Shown: positions 56,789-57,698 of the stretch, piece by piece
Layout: the number at the start of each line of letters is the position of its first letter
Numbering within the stretch: the first letter of the stretch is position 1
NCBI GenBank assembly: GCA_030425205.1
Contig: JAUIAP010000040.1
Location: 1-57,698 of the forward strand
Source: Anaerolineae bacterium
Lineage (GTDB): Bacteria > Chloroflexota > Anaerolineae > Promineifilales > Promineifilaceae
DNA: 57,698 bases
Direction of reading: 5' to 3'
Notes under the pieces: model-generated
Seen by the model: the letters and a program-made list of their open reading frames with translations, nothing else
Told to the model about the DNA's origin: nothing
Database searches by the model: none
Position numbers and translations under genes: made by a program

Positions 56789-57698
56789 TCAATATGTCAG
56801 GCCAAACCCAAACGGGTAGAGCGGATCGGCCGAATCATATGGCACATCCGCTTTTTGCGCCCGCACCGCATCCATCGAGGACGGCAACTCAAACGGCAAC
56901 TTCCCTGCTGGCACAGTTCGGCCGAAAACGACATCGAGAACCGCCGCATCACTCGCCCCAAAATCAGCCAAGAGTGCCTGTGCCGCATTGCTAATCTCTG
57001 GAATTACCGCCGGACGGTCGAGATTGATAACGACGATGGTGGGAACCGCTTGTAAAAGCTCAAGAATCTCCGCTTTGGCCTCCCCCTTAAAATCCAAATC
57101 GCCGTGATGAAATTGCTGTGCAAACGGATTGGGCGTATCAACGGGATACCACGGGGTTGTGAGGCGCAAGATAGCAACATCGGCCGATTGCGGCGTCTCC
57201 ACAATGGTCGCATATTGTGACGCAACGGCTGGATCGATATTCTTGACGAACAGTTTCGGTTGATCGCTTAGTGGCAGAGTCGCATCCGTGTTTTTGAGCA
57301 GGGTCATGGCACGGCGTTGTGACTGCTCGGCGGCGGATTGAAAGTCGATTCGGCCGATAACCTGCCCCACCTTTTCTACATCGACAAACGGATTGTCGAA
57401 CAGCCCCAACTGAAACTTCTGTCTCAGCAATCGCCGCACCGACTGATTGAGCCGCGCTTCATCAAGCTCACCACGCTCAACAAGCTCGATCACCAATTCT
57501 GGCCGACTCTCACCCCCAAACTGATCGACTCCCGCCTCAATCGCCTTCTTGACGCGCTCAGTTTCACTGAGATGTTCGACACCCCACGCCCGCGCCGGCC
57601 ACGTCACTGGCCCCATGTTCATGTCGGTAATCAACCCCCAATCGGTACACACGAGCCCATCATACCCATACTTTTCGCGCAGCAGTCCCGTGATGATC
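56789..57698 (-). CDS. Glycoside hydrolase family 3 protein (5' end outside window)
   Basis: The frame is open to the right edge (GLLREKYGYDGLV... before VCTDWGL), so the start is missing; an internal GTG at 57652 is not the real start. The nucleophile Asp is in VCTDWGLITDM, followed by the alpha/beta sandwich domain (LLKNTDATLPLSDQPKLFV) and the end PLYPFGFGLTY typical of GH3 enzymes that lack an FnIII-like domain. Beta-glucosidase or exo-glucanase activity is plausible but not proven. It is unlike the GH3 at 11569 in having no C-terminal FnIII domain. Confidence 0.85.
   Translation of the reverse strand, partial: IITGLLREKYGYDGLVCTDWGLITDMNMGPVTWPARAWGVEHLSETERVKKAIEAGVDQFGGESRPELVIELVERGELDEARLNQSVRRLLRQKFQLGLFDNPFVDVEKVGQVIGRIDFQSAAEQSQRRAMTLLKNTDATLPLSDQPKLFVKNIDPAVASQYATIVETPQSADVAILRLTTPWYPVDTPNPFAQQFHHGDLDFKGEAKAEILELLQAVPTIVVINLDRPAVIPEISNAAQALLADFGASDAAVLDVVFGRTVPAGKLPFELPSSMDAVRAQKADVPYDSADPLYPFGFGLTY

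Larger units (their letters stand above)
2871..57357. repeat. Dispersed highly iterated palindrome WTCGGCCGAW (about 71 copies)
   Basis: The octamer TCGGCCGA starts at 2871, 4044, 4173, 4980, 5907, 7096, 7314, 8655, 9528, 10546, 11633, 12475, 12985, 13822, 14972, 15245, 15812, 17992, 19238, 19537, 19843, 19969, 20798, 21067, 21466, 21844, 24143, 24371, 24632, 24885, 25348, 25503, 26840, 27789, 28283, 28667, 28794, 29988, 33172, 33590, 33938, 34253, 34542, 37812, 39322, 39625, 41590, 41761, 42959, 42979, 43766, 44691, 45685, 46822, 47509, 47913, 48418, 48547, 50506, 51040, 51730, 52343, 54378, 54747, 55439, 55980, 56340, 56826, 56918, 57180 and 57350. About 68 of the 71 have A or T on both sides. 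All lie inside coding regions, most often read as Ser-Ala-Glu/Asp. Counted by eye, so a few may be missed. Confidence 0.9.

Noticed and set aside
1..57698. Whole-window scan for tRNA, rRNA, transposase and phage genes
   Set aside because: Nothing recognisable was seen; reading by eye could still miss a tRNA.

Overview
The window looks like chromosomal DNA of a member of the Chloroflexota, probably an uncultured Anaerolineae- or Caldilineae-like heterotroph. The pointers are very large secreted repeat proteins (CSLREA/Calx-beta, ELWxxDGT, a 4.9k-residue surface protein), a SARP-AAA-TPR regulator, an -LPLVLH protein C-terminus and the mix of sugar and polyamine catabolism. There is no rRNA or other phylogenetic marker here, so the assignment is an inference. 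No tRNA, rRNA, CRISPR array, transposase or phage gene was seen.

Layout. 1-10021 (minus): the 5' part of a giant secreted protein with a CSLREA motif, beta-helix and glycine-rich stretches and an array of about 13 Calx-beta repeats, cut by the window edge. 10355-16642: a xylose/xyloside module with a LacI repressor (minus) divergent from a GH3 glycosidase, xylA and xylB (plus); a consensus sigma-70 promoter is followed directly by a palindromic operator. 16648-18968 (minus): a thioredoxin-like fusion protein, a UGSC-family selenoprotein whose in-frame TGA is followed by a bSECIS-like hairpin, and a DUF1905 gene. 19225-22080: a secreted 18-repeat ELWxxDGT protein. 22134-24056: an acetyltransferase and a C45-type Ntn hydrolase. 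24070-27437 (minus): a transglutaminase, alpha-E and ATP-grasp cluster, in which an 11-bp tandem duplication fuses two normally separate genes. 27734-36505: a polyamine locus with PotABCD, an aminotransferase, a flavin amine oxidase, an Lrp/AsnC regulator and a divergent agmatinase. 36803-37957: an SDR oxidoreductase. 38304-53015 (minus): a 4903-residue membrane-anchored surface protein, divergent from a SARP-type AAA/TPR regulator (53352-56546). 56789-57698 (minus): a partial GH3 glycosidase.

How the genes work together. The xyl module would release xylose from oligosaccharides, isomerise it and phosphorylate it to xylulose 5-phosphate. The polyamine locus would import putrescine or spermidine, make putrescine from agmatine and deaminate it. 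The giant proteins probably act at the cell surface, and the regulator next to the 4.9k-residue gene is the obvious candidate for its control.

Two signals cut across gene boundaries. The palindrome TCGGCCGA occurs about 71 times, against one or two expected from base composition, and almost always with A or T on both sides. This resembles the cyanobacterial HIP1 phenomenon with a different sequence. Intergenic regions also carry several families of palindromic elements, including two related copies of about 120 bp.
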